A stretch of DNA of 64,000 nt from an uncultured Desulfovibrio sp. (GCF_902477725.1 NZ_CABSIF010000002.1:186001-250000); one strand, 5' to 3'; shown: positions 50,419-60,059, counted from the stretch's first letter. A program made the numbers and translations. Notes: a model not told the origin generated them from the letters alone.

Positions 50419-51183
50419 ATGTCAGGTGGTTCACTGGAAAAGCTGCTCACAGATATCAGGGACGGAAGCCTCTCTGTTGCCGATGGCATGAATCTGCTGC
50501 GCGAGAGTTCTGTGCTTGACCTTGGGCACACCAAGTTTGATTTGCAGCGCCCGGCGCGTAATGGCTTTCCTGAGGTCATTTACGGCGAAGGCAAAACCCC
50601 TGAGCAGGTGGGCGAAATATTCCTCCGCGTGGGCGACCGCAGCAATGTGCTGGCCACAAGGGTTTCGGCAGAAATGGCCGCCCATGTGCAGTCCGTATGC
50701 CCCAATGCTGAATATAATTCTCTTGGGCGAGCCCTCACGCTGGTCGTTAAACCCATTGCCTGGAAGCAGGGCGAAGTTGCCATTGTCACTGCGGGCACCT
50801 CAGACCTGCCCGTGGCGGAAGAAGCCCGTGAAACCTGCCGCATGCTTGGCGTGCGCGCCAAAATTCTTGCTGATGTGGGCGTGGCTGGCATCCACCGCCT
50901 GATCAACAACTTGCCAGAGGTGCTTGCCGCCCGCGCCGTTATTGTGATTGCGGGCATGGAGGGAGCACTGGCGAGCGTGGTCGGCGGTCTGGTGCCCCAA
51001 CCCGTTGTGGCGGTTCCCACCTCTGTGGGCTATGGGGCCTCGTTTGCGGGGCTGTCCGCCTTGCTTGGCATGCTCACCTCCTGCGCCAGCGGCGTCACTG
51101 TAACCAATATCGACAACGGCTTCGGCGCTGCCTGCGCCGCCTGCCGCATGATCAATGCCTGCGAGAACAACAACAAAACCTAA
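50419..51183 (+). CDS. larB: Nickel-pincer cofactor biosynthesis protein LarB
   Basis: 254 residues. LarB carboxylates and hydrolyses nicotinic acid adenine dinucleotide as the first step of pincer cofactor synthesis. The AIR-carboxylase-like core is evident (IVTAGTSDLPVAEEARETCR, VIAGMEGALASVVGGLVPQP, AVPTSVGYGASFAGLSALLG). It lies 90 bases after larC on the same strand. larE, the sulfur-insertion enzyme, is not in the window. The gene itself looks complete. Confidence 0.93.
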   Translation: MSGGSLEKLLTDIRDGSLSVADGMNLLRESSVLDLGHTKFDLQRPARNGFPEVIYGEGKTPEQVGEIFLRVGDRSNVLATRVSAEMAAHVQSVCPNAEYNSLGRALTLVVKPIAWKQGEVAIVTAGTSDLPVAEEARETCRMLGVRAKILADVGVAGIHRLINNLPEVLAARAVIVIAGMEGALASVVGGLVPQPVVAVPTSVGYGASFAGLSALLGMLTSCASGVTVTNIDNGFGAACAACRMINACENNNKT

Positions 51184-51417
51184 AGCCTGAACTGTCCGGC
51201 AGAGCGGACACTTGCCTTTATATTCCCCCCACAAATCTGTTCGGTGCGACGGCGCTGTTCTGTCAGGCACACGCCTTTGTTTTCAGCGAAATGCTGCGCT
51301 GGCGCATGGCTTGGCGTACATATATGCCGGGCCGTCTGCACGGTAGTCATACGAGAGTGCACAGAGCAGGCAGCCAGCCTGCTGATATCCTGAACATACT
51401 TCCACTGCGGAGCTGTT

Positions 51418-52827
51418 ATGGACAAGAATGATACGTCTTCCGGGGTATCGCGCCGCCGTCTTTTGCAGGCGGCAGGGGCAGGCGTTGCAGGGGGCGCTGT
51501 GCTCTACGGGCTGGACAAGCTGCGCCTTTTGCCCAGTTTTGAGCAGCCAAAGCCTGTGCCGCCTGCGGAAAAAATGACTTGCCGCGTCAATCCCAAAAAT
51601 GGCGACAAGGTATCGCTGCTGGGTTTTGGCTGCATGCGCTTTCCCATGCTGCCGGGTGCAGACAGCCCCACCGGGCCGGATGTGAACGAGCAGGGGGCCT
51701 TCGCGCTGGTGGACTACGCCATTGCCCACGGAGTGAACTATTTTGATACGGCGTGGCCCTACCATCGCGGCGTTTCAGAAAGCGTCATCGGCAAGGCCTT
51801 GCAGCGTTATCCCCGCGAAAGCTTTTATCTGGCCGACAAAATGCCTACCTTCCTTATGCCCACAAGGGAGCAGGCCAGGGAAATTTTTGAAAAGCAGCTT
51901 GAAAAATGCAAGGTAGAATACTTCGATTACTATCTGCTGCACGCGATTCAGTCTGTTGAAGCCTATCAGACCGTTTATGAAAAGAACGGCGTGCTCGAAT
52001 ATCTGCTTGAAGAGAAAAAGAACGGCCGCATCCGCAACATTGGCTGGTCGTTTCACGGCAATGCGCCCACGCTTGAATATCTGCTCTCGCGTGATGTCGC
52101 GTGGGATTTTGCCATGGTGCAGCTCAATTATCACGACATGCTGCACGAATACAAAATAGCGCCCAATCAGGCAAAGTTCATTCCCAAAGACCCTGCGCCC
52201 ACGCAGTGGATGTTTGAAAAAATGCAGCAAAGCGGCCTGCCGCTGATAGTCATGGAGCCTCTACTGGGTGGCCGGCTTGCCCGGCTGAACAAAAAGGCGC
52301 TTGCCATCCTTCAGGCTGAAAGACCCGAGGCCTCGGGCGCATCATGGGCTTTCAGGTATGTGGCGGGCTTGCCCAACGTGATCACCATGCTGAGCGGTAT
52401 GACCTATATGGAGCACCTTCAGGACAACCTGCGGGCGTTGGCCCCTTACGAGCCGCTTTCCGAACGCGAAATGGAAGTTCTACAGGCGGCGCTTAATGTT
52501 TTTCTGACCCAGTCAAACATCCGCTGCACCACATGCGGCTATTGCATGCCATGCCCCTATGGCGTGGATATCCCGTCTGTATTTGCCCATTTTAACCGCT
52601 GCCTTGATGATGAGCTGATCCCCAAGGGAACGCGCGACCCTGACTATGAAAAGGCCCGCCGGGCCTACCTTGTGGAATATGAACGTTCTGTTCCCGAATT
52701 GCGGCAGGCGGCGCGCTGCACAGGGTGCGGCAAATGCCTCACGCATTGCCCGCAGATGATCGCCATCCCGGATGAAATGGCCCGCCTGGGCAAGTTTGTT
52801 GAAAATCTGAGAACAAGGCAGGGATAG
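51418..52827 (+). CDS. Tat-exported aldo/keto reductase with C-terminal ferredoxin-like clusters
   Basis: 469 residues. The twin-arginine signal SRRRLLQAAGAGVAGGAVLY is at the N-terminus. The AKR barrel (~60-350) contains the catalytic Tyr/Asp pattern VNYFDTAWPYHRGVSESVIG and the Lys of YLADKMPT. Two 4Fe-4S motifs follow: CTTCGYCMPCP (~362-372) and CTGCGKCLTHCP (~438-449). The periplasmic location means NADPH is unlikely as electron donor, so electrons probably arrive through the Fe-S clusters from the adjacent NapH-like protein, 3 bases downstream. Substrate unknown. Confidence 0.88.
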   Translation: MDKNDTSSGVSRRRLLQAAGAGVAGGAVLYGLDKLRLLPSFEQPKPVPPAEKMTCRVNPKNGDKVSLLGFGCMRFPMLPGADSPTGPDVNEQGAFALVDYAIAHGVNYFDTAWPYHRGVSESVIGKALQRYPRESFYLADKMPTFLMPTREQAREIFEKQLEKCKVEYFDYYLLHAIQSVEAYQTVYEKNGVLEYLLEEKKNGRIRNIGWSFHGNAPTLEYLLSRDVAWDFAMVQLNYHDMLHEYKIAPNQAKFIPKDPAPTQWMFEKMQQSGLPLIVMEPLLGGRLARLNKKALAILQAERPEASGASWAFRYVAGLPNVITMLSGMTYMEHLQDNLRALAPYEPLSEREMEVLQAALNVFLTQSNIRCTTCGYCMPCPYGVDIPSVFAHFNRCLDDELIPKGTRDPDYEKARRAYLVEYERSVPELRQAARCTGCGKCLTHCPQMIAIPDEMARLGKFVENLRTRQG

Positions 52828-52830
52828 CCA

Positions 52831-54321
52831 ATGTTACGGATCGTTCGCATCATACTGGCCGCGCTCTGTTTTGCTGCAATCTGCCTGCTGTTTGTGGATG
52901 TGAGCGGGCTGTTTGCGCCATCGCTTGCCTTTATGGCAAAGGTGCAGCTTGTGCCTGCGGTGCTGGCTGGCAGCCTTGGCGTTTTGGCGGGCATAACCCT
53001 CCTGACACTGGTTTTCGGCAGGATTTATTGCTCCGCCTTGTGCCCGCTTGGTGTGGTGCAGGACATTATCGGCGCAAGGGCGGGCAAGTACCGCTTCCGC
53101 TACTCCTCCCCGCGTAGCCTGCTGCGGCTGGCATTTCTTGGCATTTTTGTATTTTCCCTGCTGGCGGGCGTGCCGCTGGTTTTTTCGCTGCTTGAACCAT
53201 ACAGCGCCTTTGGCCGTATGGCGGCTGATCTGCTGGCCCCCCTTTGGGCAACGGGCAGCAACGCGTTTGCCTGGGTCTCGGAACGGGCGGGAAACTATGA
53301 TGTCGCCCCCACACTGGTATGGCAGAAAGGTTTGGCAGCACTGGCAGCAGCGGCTGTCACTCTTGCCGTGGTTGGGGTCTTGTCATGGCGCTCCGGGCGG
53401 CTGTGGTGCAATACCATCTGCCCTGTGGGAACTGTTCTGGGATTTTTGAGCCGGTTTTCGCTGTTCCAGCCCCGCATAAACGAAAGCGCTTGTAAAAAGT
53501 GCGGCCTGTGCGAAAAGGCCTGCAAGGCATCCTGTATTGACGCAGAAGCCGGAAGCGTTGACGCAAGCCGTTGCGTGACCTGTTTCAATTGCGTGGGAGT
53601 GTGCCGTCACGGGGCCGTCAGCTATGCCCCCAGATTGTCAAAAGGACATGCTGAGGAGCACACACAGGCGCAGGCTACAGCTCCTGCGGAAACAGCGGCA
53701 CAGGACAAACACAACGGTGCACGTCGCAGCGTGCTTGCGGCACTGGTTGGCATTGCCGTACCCGGGCTTGCCTTTGGCAGAAGCGCTTCGGCCATTCCGG
53801 CGCTTACCCGCAGGCAGAGCCCTGAGCGGCAAACGGCCATTGTGCCGCCGGGCGCGCAGTCCGCGCAGGAGCTTGGCGCGCGCTGCACCGGGTGTCAGCT
53901 CTGTGTTTCTGCCTGTCCCAATCAGGTGTTGCGGGCATCGGATATCGGCAGCGGCATGCTGCGCCCAGCGCTTTCTTTTGAGCGGGGCTACTGCCGCGTC
54001 AACTGCGTGACCTGTTCGGAAGTCTGCCCCGCAGGGGCCATACGGCCCATTACCCCGGCAGTAAAAAGTTCCATGCAGATCGGACGGGCCGTTGTTGCCC
54101 TTGAGAGCTGCATAACCGTGACGGACAAAGTAGCCTGCACTGCCTGCGCCAAGATATGCCCGCCACGGGTGATAAATCTGGTGGGGCCGGATGATGCCCC
54201 CAAAAAGCCGGTTGTAGATGCGGAGCGCTGCACTGGCTGCGGCGCATGCGAATATGTTTGCCCGGCGCGTCCTTTTGCCGCAATCCATGTGGAGGGCGTT
54301 GCGGAGCAGAGACGCATCTGA
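52831..54321 (+). CDS. NapH-like membrane polyferredoxin (4Fe-4S)
   Basis: 496 residues. The N-terminal half has about four to five TM helices (~5-25, ~48-70, ~100-125, ~170-195) with the NapH/RnfD-like motifs RIYCSALCPLGVVQ and LWCNTICPVGTVLG. Multiple ferredoxin motifs follow: CKKCGLCEKACKASC, CVTCFNCVGVCR, CTGCQLCVSACPNQ, CVTCSEVCPAGA, CTACAKICPPR and CTGCGACEYVCPARP. It would move electrons from the quinol pool to the exterior. An internal twin-arginine-like segment (ARRSVLAALVGIAVPGLAFG, ~300) suggests fusion of a NapH part and an exported NapG-like part. Partner of the AKR. Confidence 0.9.
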   Translation: MLRIVRIILAALCFAAICLLFVDVSGLFAPSLAFMAKVQLVPAVLAGSLGVLAGITLLTLVFGRIYCSALCPLGVVQDIIGARAGKYRFRYSSPRSLLRLAFLGIFVFSLLAGVPLVFSLLEPYSAFGRMAADLLAPLWATGSNAFAWVSERAGNYDVAPTLVWQKGLAALAAAAVTLAVVGVLSWRSGRLWCNTICPVGTVLGFLSRFSLFQPRINESACKKCGLCEKACKASCIDAEAGSVDASRCVTCFNCVGVCRHGAVSYAPRLSKGHAEEHTQAQATAPAETAAQDKHNGARRSVLAALVGIAVPGLAFGRSASAIPALTRRQSPERQTAIVPPGAQSAQELGARCTGCQLCVSACPNQVLRASDIGSGMLRPALSFERGYCRVNCVTCSEVCPAGAIRPITPAVKSSMQIGRAVVALESCITVTDKVACTACAKICPPRVINLVGPDDAPKKPVVDAERCTGCGACEYVCPARPFAAIHVEGVAEQRRI

Positions 54322-54662
54322 CCTGGCTGGATCCATACCTGCCACGGGCAGGCCTCCAGGCTTTGTAACTGACAATGGCTGCTTGCGGTTTCGGTCCAGG
54401 CAGCCATTTGCAATTTTGCCTGATTTCACAGAAAAACAGTTTAACAACGGCCAGAGTGACAACTTCAACCAGCGCAGCCTCCATGCGTCATGATTGACTT
54501 GCCGCCCTTTAGGGATAACGATATCCAGTTAGGGCAGCGGCTGCCTTGTTTACAGCGCCGTTGTATTGGATGGCGCTTGAGCCGCTTTTTACAAAATTTC
54601 TGCATGCCTTGATATGCGGCTGGCCCCTTGCTGCCAGCCGAGATATGCCTAATGGACAGAGA
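54322..54662. other. Intergenic region between the polyferredoxin gene and bioF
   Basis: 341 bases. It holds a terminator (separate entry) and the leader of bioF. TTGTTTAC (about 54547) vaguely resembles one half of a BirA box, but no matching half is at the right distance, so I do not claim it. No other gene. Confidence 0.45.
54374..54416 (+). terminator. Terminator after the polyferredoxin gene
   Basis: 12-bp stem AATGGCTGCTTG / CAGGCAGCCATT (one G-U pair), 11-base loop, followed by TGCAATTTT. The weak T tract lowers confidence. Confidence 0.55.
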
Positions 54663-55832
54663 ATGATGCAATACACACAGTGGCTTGATGAAAAGAAGCA
54701 GAACGGCAGCCTGCGCGCCCTGCGCAATATTGATGCAGTGCAGCGCGAGAGGGAGCGGGCCGGAGCGCCCTTTATCAACCTCAGCTCCAACGATTATCTT
54801 TCTCTTGGTGACGATGCCGACCTGAGGCAGGAGTTCTGGGCGCAGCAGGATGTTTCCTCCCTGCGCATGGGGGCGTGTTCCTCGCGTCTGCTCACGGGCA
54901 CCTGCGATCAGCAGGAGGCCTTTGAGCGGGAACTGGCAACGGCCTATGGCGCGGAGGCCGCACTGGTGTTCGGCAGCGGCTACCACGCCAATCAGGGCAT
55001 TCTGCCAGCCGTGTGCACGAGCCGCACGCTTATTCTGGCTGACAAGCTGGTGCATGCCAGCCTTATTGACGGCATTCGTATGAGCGAGGGCAAGTGCATC
55101 CGCTTTAGGCACAATGACTACGCTCAGCTCGAAATGCTGGTGGAAAAGCACGCTGCGGACTACGAAAACATAATCATCGTCACCGAATCCATTTTCAGCA
55201 TGGATGGCGATGCCTGCGATCTGCCCCGGCTGGTGGCGCTGAAAAAGGCCAATCCCACTGTGCAGCTTTATGTGGATGAGGCCCACGCCGTGGGTGTGCG
55301 CGGCGCAAAGGGGCTTGGCTGCTGCGAGGAGCAAGGCTGCGCGGCGGACATTGATTTTCTGGTGGGCACCATGGGCAAGGCCTGGGCCTCGCTGGGCGCG
55401 TATGTGATTTGCTCGTCAGCCCTGCGGGAATACCTAGTTAATACCGTGCGCCCGTTTATTTTTACCACGGCCCTGCCTCCGGTCAACATTGCCTGGAGCC
55501 GCTTTGTGCTTGCAAAGTTTGCCAGCGCAGAGGTGGCGGCCCGCAGGGAGCATCTTGCCGCGCTCGCGGGCATGATGCATGCTTTTACTGATGGCCTTGG
55601 GCAGTCGGTGCGCAGCACCTCGCAGATTGTGCCCGTCATTACGGGCGAAAACCAGCGCACCCTTGCCATTGCCGGGCATTTACAGCGCGAGGGTTTTTAC
55701 ATTATGGGCATACGCCCGCCCACAGTGCCTGCGGGCAGCTCGCGCCTGCGCATTTCGCTCACAGCGGGAACCGCGCGTGAGGAGGTTGAATCCCTCATAG
55801 CCCTGCTGAGCAGGTTGCTGCATGAATATTGA
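54663..55832 (+). CDS. bioF: 8-amino-7-oxononanoate synthase (biotin synthesis)
   Basis: 389-residue PLP enzyme joining pimeloyl-thioester and alanine. It contains SSNDYLSLGDDADLRQEFW at the start, DEAHAVGVRGAKGLG (cofactor Asp/His), and the PLP Lys in VGTMGKAWASLGAY (~238). Two adjacent ATG codons are possible starts, with GGACAGAGA just upstream; an earlier in-frame ATG is 18 bases upstream. First of bioF-bioG-bioC, with overlapping ends. bioA, bioD and bioB are not in the window. Confidence 0.92.
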   Translation: MMQYTQWLDEKKQNGSLRALRNIDAVQRERERAGAPFINLSSNDYLSLGDDADLRQEFWAQQDVSSLRMGACSSRLLTGTCDQQEAFERELATAYGAEAALVFGSGYHANQGILPAVCTSRTLILADKLVHASLIDGIRMSEGKCIRFRHNDYAQLEMLVEKHAADYENIIIVTESIFSMDGDACDLPRLVALKKANPTVQLYVDEAHAVGVRGAKGLGCCEEQGCAADIDFLVGTMGKAWASLGAYVICSSALREYLVNTVRPFIFTTALPPVNIAWSRFVLAKFASAEVAARREHLAALAGMMHAFTDGLGQSVRSTSQIVPVITGENQRTLAIAGHLQREGFYIMGIRPPTVPAGSSRLRISLTAGTAREEVESLIALLSRLLHEY

Positions 55833-56490
55833 TTTTCTGCGGCGCGCCGGTTGTCCGACCCTGGAACTGTTTTTTGCCGGGTGGGGCATGGACAGTCGCC
55901 CCTTTGCCTGGGCTGCGGATTCGCCGCACACGGCGCACTGCGATTTTGCCGTGTGCTACGACTATACCAATATGACGCTGGATGCGGATGCTCTGCGTCC
56001 TTACAGCGGGGTACGGGTGCGGGCATGGTCGCTTGGCGTGTACGCGGCATCCCTGGTCTTGCCGGGCTTGCAGTGCGCTGTGAGCCGCGCCATAGCCATT
56101 AACGGAACGCTCACGCCTGTTGATGATAGCCTTGGCATACCAATGGCGGTCTATGATGCCACGCTTGAAAACCTTTCCGCCGAAAGCGTGGAACGGTTCA
56201 ACAGGCGTATGTGCGGCGCGCACCGGGCAGTGTTTGAAGCGCGCAGATCACCGCACAGTTTGGCACGCGGTGTGGATTCTCTGCTGGCGGAGCTGAAGCA
56301 TATCAAGGAATGCGCTGCCTACAAGGACAGAGCGCAGTTTACTGATTGGGACATGGCAATTCTGAGCAAAAAAGACAGGATATTCCCCATTGCAAACATG
56401 CGTAAAGCCTGGTCTGCAATCCCGGTGCTGGAGCTGGACGAGCCGCACTATCTGCCGGATATTCCTTTTGTACCTGTAGAACTGCCATGA
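55822..56490 (+). CDS. bioG: Pimeloyl-ACP methyl ester esterase, BioG type (DUF452)
   Basis: 222 residues. BioG removes the methyl group from pimeloyl-ACP methyl ester, the job of BioH in E. coli. Shows LELFFAGWGMDSRPF at the N-terminus, the nucleophile elbow AWSLGVYAASLVLPG (~74) and a late His in ELDEPHYLPDIPF (~214). Start overlaps the bioF stop by 11 bases and the stop overlaps bioC as ATGA. Typical BioG length. Confidence 0.9.
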   Translation: MNIDFLRRAGCPTLELFFAGWGMDSRPFAWAADSPHTAHCDFAVCYDYTNMTLDADALRPYSGVRVRAWSLGVYAASLVLPGLQCAVSRAIAINGTLTPVDDSLGIPMAVYDATLENLSAESVERFNRRMCGAHRAVFEARRSPHSLARGVDSLLAELKHIKECAAYKDRAQFTDWDMAILSKKDRIFPIANMRKAWSAIPVLELDEPHYLPDIPFVPVELP

Positions 56491-57251
56491 GTGCTTCATT
56501 TGTCAGGCGGCGCTTCAGCGCTGCTTCCGCAAGTTATGATGCTGAGGCTCAGGCCCAGCGGCAGATTGCTTCGCACCTCTGGGCGCTTGCTGCGCCGCAC
56601 ATTCCAAGTGGTGCAGCCATACTGGAAATAGGCGCGGGTACGGGCATGCTGACGCAGCATATCCTGAGCGCGCAGCCCAAAAACCTCACTGTCAATGATC
56701 TTTATACCAGCCCGCAAGTGCAGACCCTCACGCAGCAACGGCCAGACGTGCTTTCCGTGCGCGAGGGGGATGCGGAAACGCTGGACTTCTGCGGCCCGTT
56801 TGATGCCATTTGCAGTGCCTCAACCGTGCAGTGGTTTGCGGAGATCAAAGGTTTTTTGCGCCGTTGCGCCCAGTATCTGCCCAAGGGTGGGCTACTGGCC
56901 TTCAGCAGTTTTTTGCCTGGCAACCTGCACGAAGTTGCGGAGCTGACGGGTGTTGGGCTGGACTATGCTGATGCTGCCACCCTGCAAAACTATCTTGAGC
57001 AGGATTTTAATCTGGTTGCAATGGAGCAGGGCGAAATCACGCTGGATTTTGCCAGTCCACATGACGTGCTGCTGCACCTCAGGCATACTGGCGTAACAGG
57101 CATCAGGTCTGTGGGTTGGAACAAACGCAGATATCTTGAGTTTGTTGACGGTTACATTTCCCGCTACGGCACAGGGCAGGGCGTCAGGCTGACATATCGG
57201 CCTGTGTATGTTCTTGCTGCAAGCAAGGGGAATCTTTGCCGCAACCTGTAG
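56487..57251 (+). CDS. bioC: Malonyl-ACP O-methyltransferase BioC
   Basis: 254 residues. Methylates malonyl-ACP to start pimelate synthesis through the fatty acid pathway. The SAM-binding motif I is AILEIGAGTGMLTQHILSAQ (~45-62); ISSASTVQWF-like segment here reads FDAICSASTVQWFAEIKGFL (~105). Begins with VRRRFSAASASYDAEAQAQR, a BioC hallmark. Last gene of the bio group; its start overlaps bioG. Confidence 0.9.
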   Translation: MSASFVRRRFSAASASYDAEAQAQRQIASHLWALAAPHIPSGAAILEIGAGTGMLTQHILSAQPKNLTVNDLYTSPQVQTLTQQRPDVLSVREGDAETLDFCGPFDAICSASTVQWFAEIKGFLRRCAQYLPKGGLLAFSSFLPGNLHEVAELTGVGLDYADAATLQNYLEQDFNLVAMEQGEITLDFASPHDVLLHLRHTGVTGIRSVGWNKRRYLEFVDGYISRYGTGQGVRLTYRPVYVLAASKGNLCRNL

Positions 57252-57346
57252 GTGCGCAACAATTTGTGCTGCCTGATGCGCTGTTTTTTGTCGATTTTTA
57301 CTATTTCCGTTGTATTCCACCAACCCAGCACGGGAAGGAGAGTTGC

Positions 57347-58084
57347 ATGAAGCCATCAGCAAGACTTCTGCAATGGTTTGCCTGTCTTTTGCTCGCATGT
57401 CTCTGGCAGCCGGCTTGCGCCGTCTTTGCCGAAGCATCTGGCGAAGCCTATGGTTTTGAATCTGCCAAGGCCTATCTTGAAATGCAGGGGCGTGATCTGG
57501 CAGACGCGCAAGGCAAATTTGAAAACAACCTTTTTCAAAACCTTGATGAAGCAAACGCCATTAATATCAAGTATAGGGCCTTGCCTCCCAACTATGTGCT
57601 GTACAGACTTAAACTGGCGGAAAACATCGAAAAGACCGCCAGCAAACCAGACAAACTGACCGCATATTGCAAGGATTTTTTGTATATTGACAACGCAGAA
57701 AGGGAAAATGTGGATAAATTTTTGACCTATAACGAAGCAATGACGGAAAAGTTCATTCCGCGTGATTCGTATCAGGTCATGGATGAAGATATATTGCGCA
57801 ATGTACTTGTGCGGTATCTTGAAACATACAGCATGGTGTATGGCTTTAAAAACCCTGATTCCATCAGGATTCGGATAGAAAAGGCCATCCCCTACAAAAA
57901 TGCCGAGGGCGACTTTGGCATTTTGTATTCCATAGCCCTGACGGAAAAGGACGATGCTGACGATTCTGCGCCGGAAAAAATGTTTCAGGTTTCATACTGC
58001 AATGGGGAAATTGTCAGCTTTGAGCCTTCAGCAAATGACGCGGCGGACGCCGCAGTGCTGAAGATTTGCAAGGCACTTCAGTAG
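57347..58084 (+). CDS. Exported hypothetical protein
   Basis: 245 residues with a signal peptide (~1-30, cleaved near CAVFAEASGEA). I do not recognise a family. The mature part looks soluble and mostly helical with a late beta region (IRIRIEKAIPYKNAEGDFGI, MFQVSYCNGEIVSFEPSA). Contains three cysteines (YCKDFLY, YCNGE, KICKALQ). GGAAGGAGAG precedes the start. It stands on the same strand as, and 136 bases ahead of, the PilZ-glycosyltransferase gene; a role in that exopolysaccharide system is possible but untested. Confidence 0.7.
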   Translation: MKPSARLLQWFACLLLACLWQPACAVFAEASGEAYGFESAKAYLEMQGRDLADAQGKFENNLFQNLDEANAINIKYRALPPNYVLYRLKLAENIEKTASKPDKLTAYCKDFLYIDNAERENVDKFLTYNEAMTEKFIPRDSYQVMDEDILRNVLVRYLETYSMVYGFKNPDSIRIRIEKAIPYKNAEGDFGILYSIALTEKDDADDSAPEKMFQVSYCNGEIVSFEPSANDAADAAVLKICKALQ

Positions 58085-58220
58085 CGGCAGCGCTGGCGGG
58101 GTCATGTGGGCAGATAGCTTTTTTTGACGCGGTATAGAATTTGCTTTAAGCATTCATTGGCAAAAATTTGGCTTTTTGTATTGTCTTTTTCAGCCACCGC
58201 ACCAGAACCGGGTTAAACGA

Positions 58221-60059
58221 ATGCTGTTGTCCACCAAACCTTCTTCCAAGCTCACTCCCCAGTTGCCCTTGGACGTTGAAATTTACCCCAAGGCCAAGAG
58301 TGATCGCCGTCTCGCCCCTGACATTCCCGGTCGGGGCGGGTCGAGGCGTGGTGCTCACCAGCGCTATGAAGCCCAGCTTCAGGTGTCGGTATATGATGCT
58401 TCGGAAGAATCCGCCCCGGTGCGCTGCCTGAGCGAAGACCTTTCGTCATCGGGCATGCTGCTGCATTGGACTGAGGATGCACCGCTTCCCGCCGAGGGGC
58501 AAAAGTTTGTGCTGCGCTTTACCATGCCGCCGGGCACCCTGCCGGAAGGGTATGAATCGCGTGTGCGCATCCCCGCAGACGTTGTGCGTATTGTGGAAGG
58601 CGAGGATGGTGAAAAAAAGGTTGCCGTCAATTTTGTGCGCAATCTGGATAACTATCTGCGCCTGAAAAAGTGGCTGCGCCTGATTGCTACTTCTGTGGTT
58701 CTGCTTGCCATTTCTGTATATGCCGTTGCCTACATGCGGCAGGAAAGCCTTTTTTACTTCATGTTTGACGTGCCCGTATTTACCTACGGGATTGTTGCGT
58801 CCGTTTTTCTGGTAAGCCGGTTTGTCTTTTCCTTTTTTTACCGCAACGTTCCTGTTGATCCTGACTTTACGCCCGGGGTCACTATTGTCATTCCCTGCTT
58901 TAACGAAGAAGAATGGATTGAAAAAACCATCCAGTGCGCCATCAATCAGGATTACCCTCAGGAAAAACTCGAAGTTATCCTTGTGGACGATGGCAGCACG
59001 GATAAATCCATGGAGCGTGTGCGGCGCATCGAAAAGCAGATTCGCAAGGAAATAACCGGCGACCGCTTTGTGGTTATTGAGCAGCCCTACAATATGGGCA
59101 AGCGCCACGCACTTGCGGCTGGGGCCCAACACGCCAAGTTTGAGTTGCTGGTCTTTGTGGATTCGGACAGTTTTCTGGAGCCGGACGCCGTGCGGGAAGT
59201 GGTGCAGCCCTTCCGCGACCCCAAGATGGGGGCTGTCTCTGGCAGAACAGAAGTGCAGAACAAATGGACAAATGCCCTCACCAAGATGCAGGCCGTGCGC
59301 TACTATGTGGCCTTTCGGTTCATCAAGGCGGCGGAATCCGTTTTTGACGGCGTGACCTGTCTTTCCGGCCCCCTTGCCTGCTACCGAAAGGATCTTGTGC
59401 TGCACTACCTCGATGAATGGCTCAACCAGAAATTCTTTGGCTATCCGGCCACGTTTGGCGACGACAGAAGTCTGACAAACTACATCCTTGCCCACCACCG
59501 CACTGGTTATCAGGATGCGGCGGTGTGTTCCACCATTGTGCCCTCAAGCATGCGTACCTTTATCCGGCAGCAAATGCGCTGGAAGCGTTCATGGCTGCGT
59601 GAAACTCTGCGCGCCAGTTCCTTTATGTGGAGAAAAGAGCCTTTCATGGCGCTTTCGTTCTATATCGGTTTTTTGCTGCCTGTGCTGGCCCCGCTGGTGG
59701 TAGTGCGCACCATGGTCGTCATTCCAATTGAGCTTGGCCTGTTTCCCTACAAATACCTTGCGGGCATTCTTGTCACCAGCATGCTCATGAGCGCCTCCTA
59801 TCTGCTGTTCAAACGTAGCAATTTGTGGCCCTACGGCATTGTTTTTTGCGTGTTTTATCTGGCGGTGCTGCTGTGGCAGCTTCCTGTGGCAGTGCTTACG
59901 TTCTGGAAGTCGGAATGGGGCACACGCAATACCTCCGCCGACGTGGCCGCGCAGGAAAAGCTGCGCTACGAGCAGAAAATGTTCGTCATGCCCTCTGAAA
60001 GCGCCGTTGCAGCAGGAGCGGGGCAGCCAGCCGATCACGGCAAGCACGGTGAGGGTTAG
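58221..60059 (+). CDS. PilZ domain fused to NodC/hyaluronan-synthase-type glycosyltransferase
   Basis: 612 residues. N-terminal PilZ-like domain (~45-145) with the second c-di-GMP motif DLSSSGMLLHW; the first Arg motif reads RRGAHQRYEA, one residue longer than RxxxR. Then two TM helices (~153-208) and a GT2 processive synthase core: VTIVIPCFNEEEW, ILVDDGSTDKS (~254), FVDSDSF (~313), LSGPLACYRKD, ATFGDDRSLTNYIL, and QQMRWKRSWLRE (~450), the QxxRW of polymerases. C-terminal TM helices (~475-560). The SGPL..YR, FGDDRSLTN and RW..SW.RE set is that of NodC/hyaluronan synthases. Weak ribosome site. It would make and export a polysaccharide under c-di-GMP control. Confidence 0.85.
   Translation: MLLSTKPSSKLTPQLPLDVEIYPKAKSDRRLAPDIPGRGGSRRGAHQRYEAQLQVSVYDASEESAPVRCLSEDLSSSGMLLHWTEDAPLPAEGQKFVLRFTMPPGTLPEGYESRVRIPADVVRIVEGEDGEKKVAVNFVRNLDNYLRLKKWLRLIATSVVLLAISVYAVAYMRQESLFYFMFDVPVFTYGIVASVFLVSRFVFSFFYRNVPVDPDFTPGVTIVIPCFNEEEWIEKTIQCAINQDYPQEKLEVILVDDGSTDKSMERVRRIEKQIRKEITGDRFVVIEQPYNMGKRHALAAGAQHAKFELLVFVDSDSFLEPDAVREVVQPFRDPKMGAVSGRTEVQNKWTNALTKMQAVRYYVAFRFIKAAESVFDGVTCLSGPLACYRKDLVLHYLDEWLNQKFFGYPATFGDDRSLTNYILAHHRTGYQDAAVCSTIVPSSMRTFIRQQMRWKRSWLRETLRASSFMWRKEPFMALSFYIGFLLPVLAPLVVVRTMVVIPIELGLFPYKYLAGILVTSMLMSASYLLFKRSNLWPYGIVFCVFYLAVLLWQLPVAVLTFWKSEWGTRNTSADVAAQEKLRYEQKMFVMPSESAVAAGAGQPADHGKHGEG

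Noticed and set aside
54546..54662. BirA box ahead of bioF
   Set aside because: TTGTTTAC is present but no matching half-site lies at the needed spacing.
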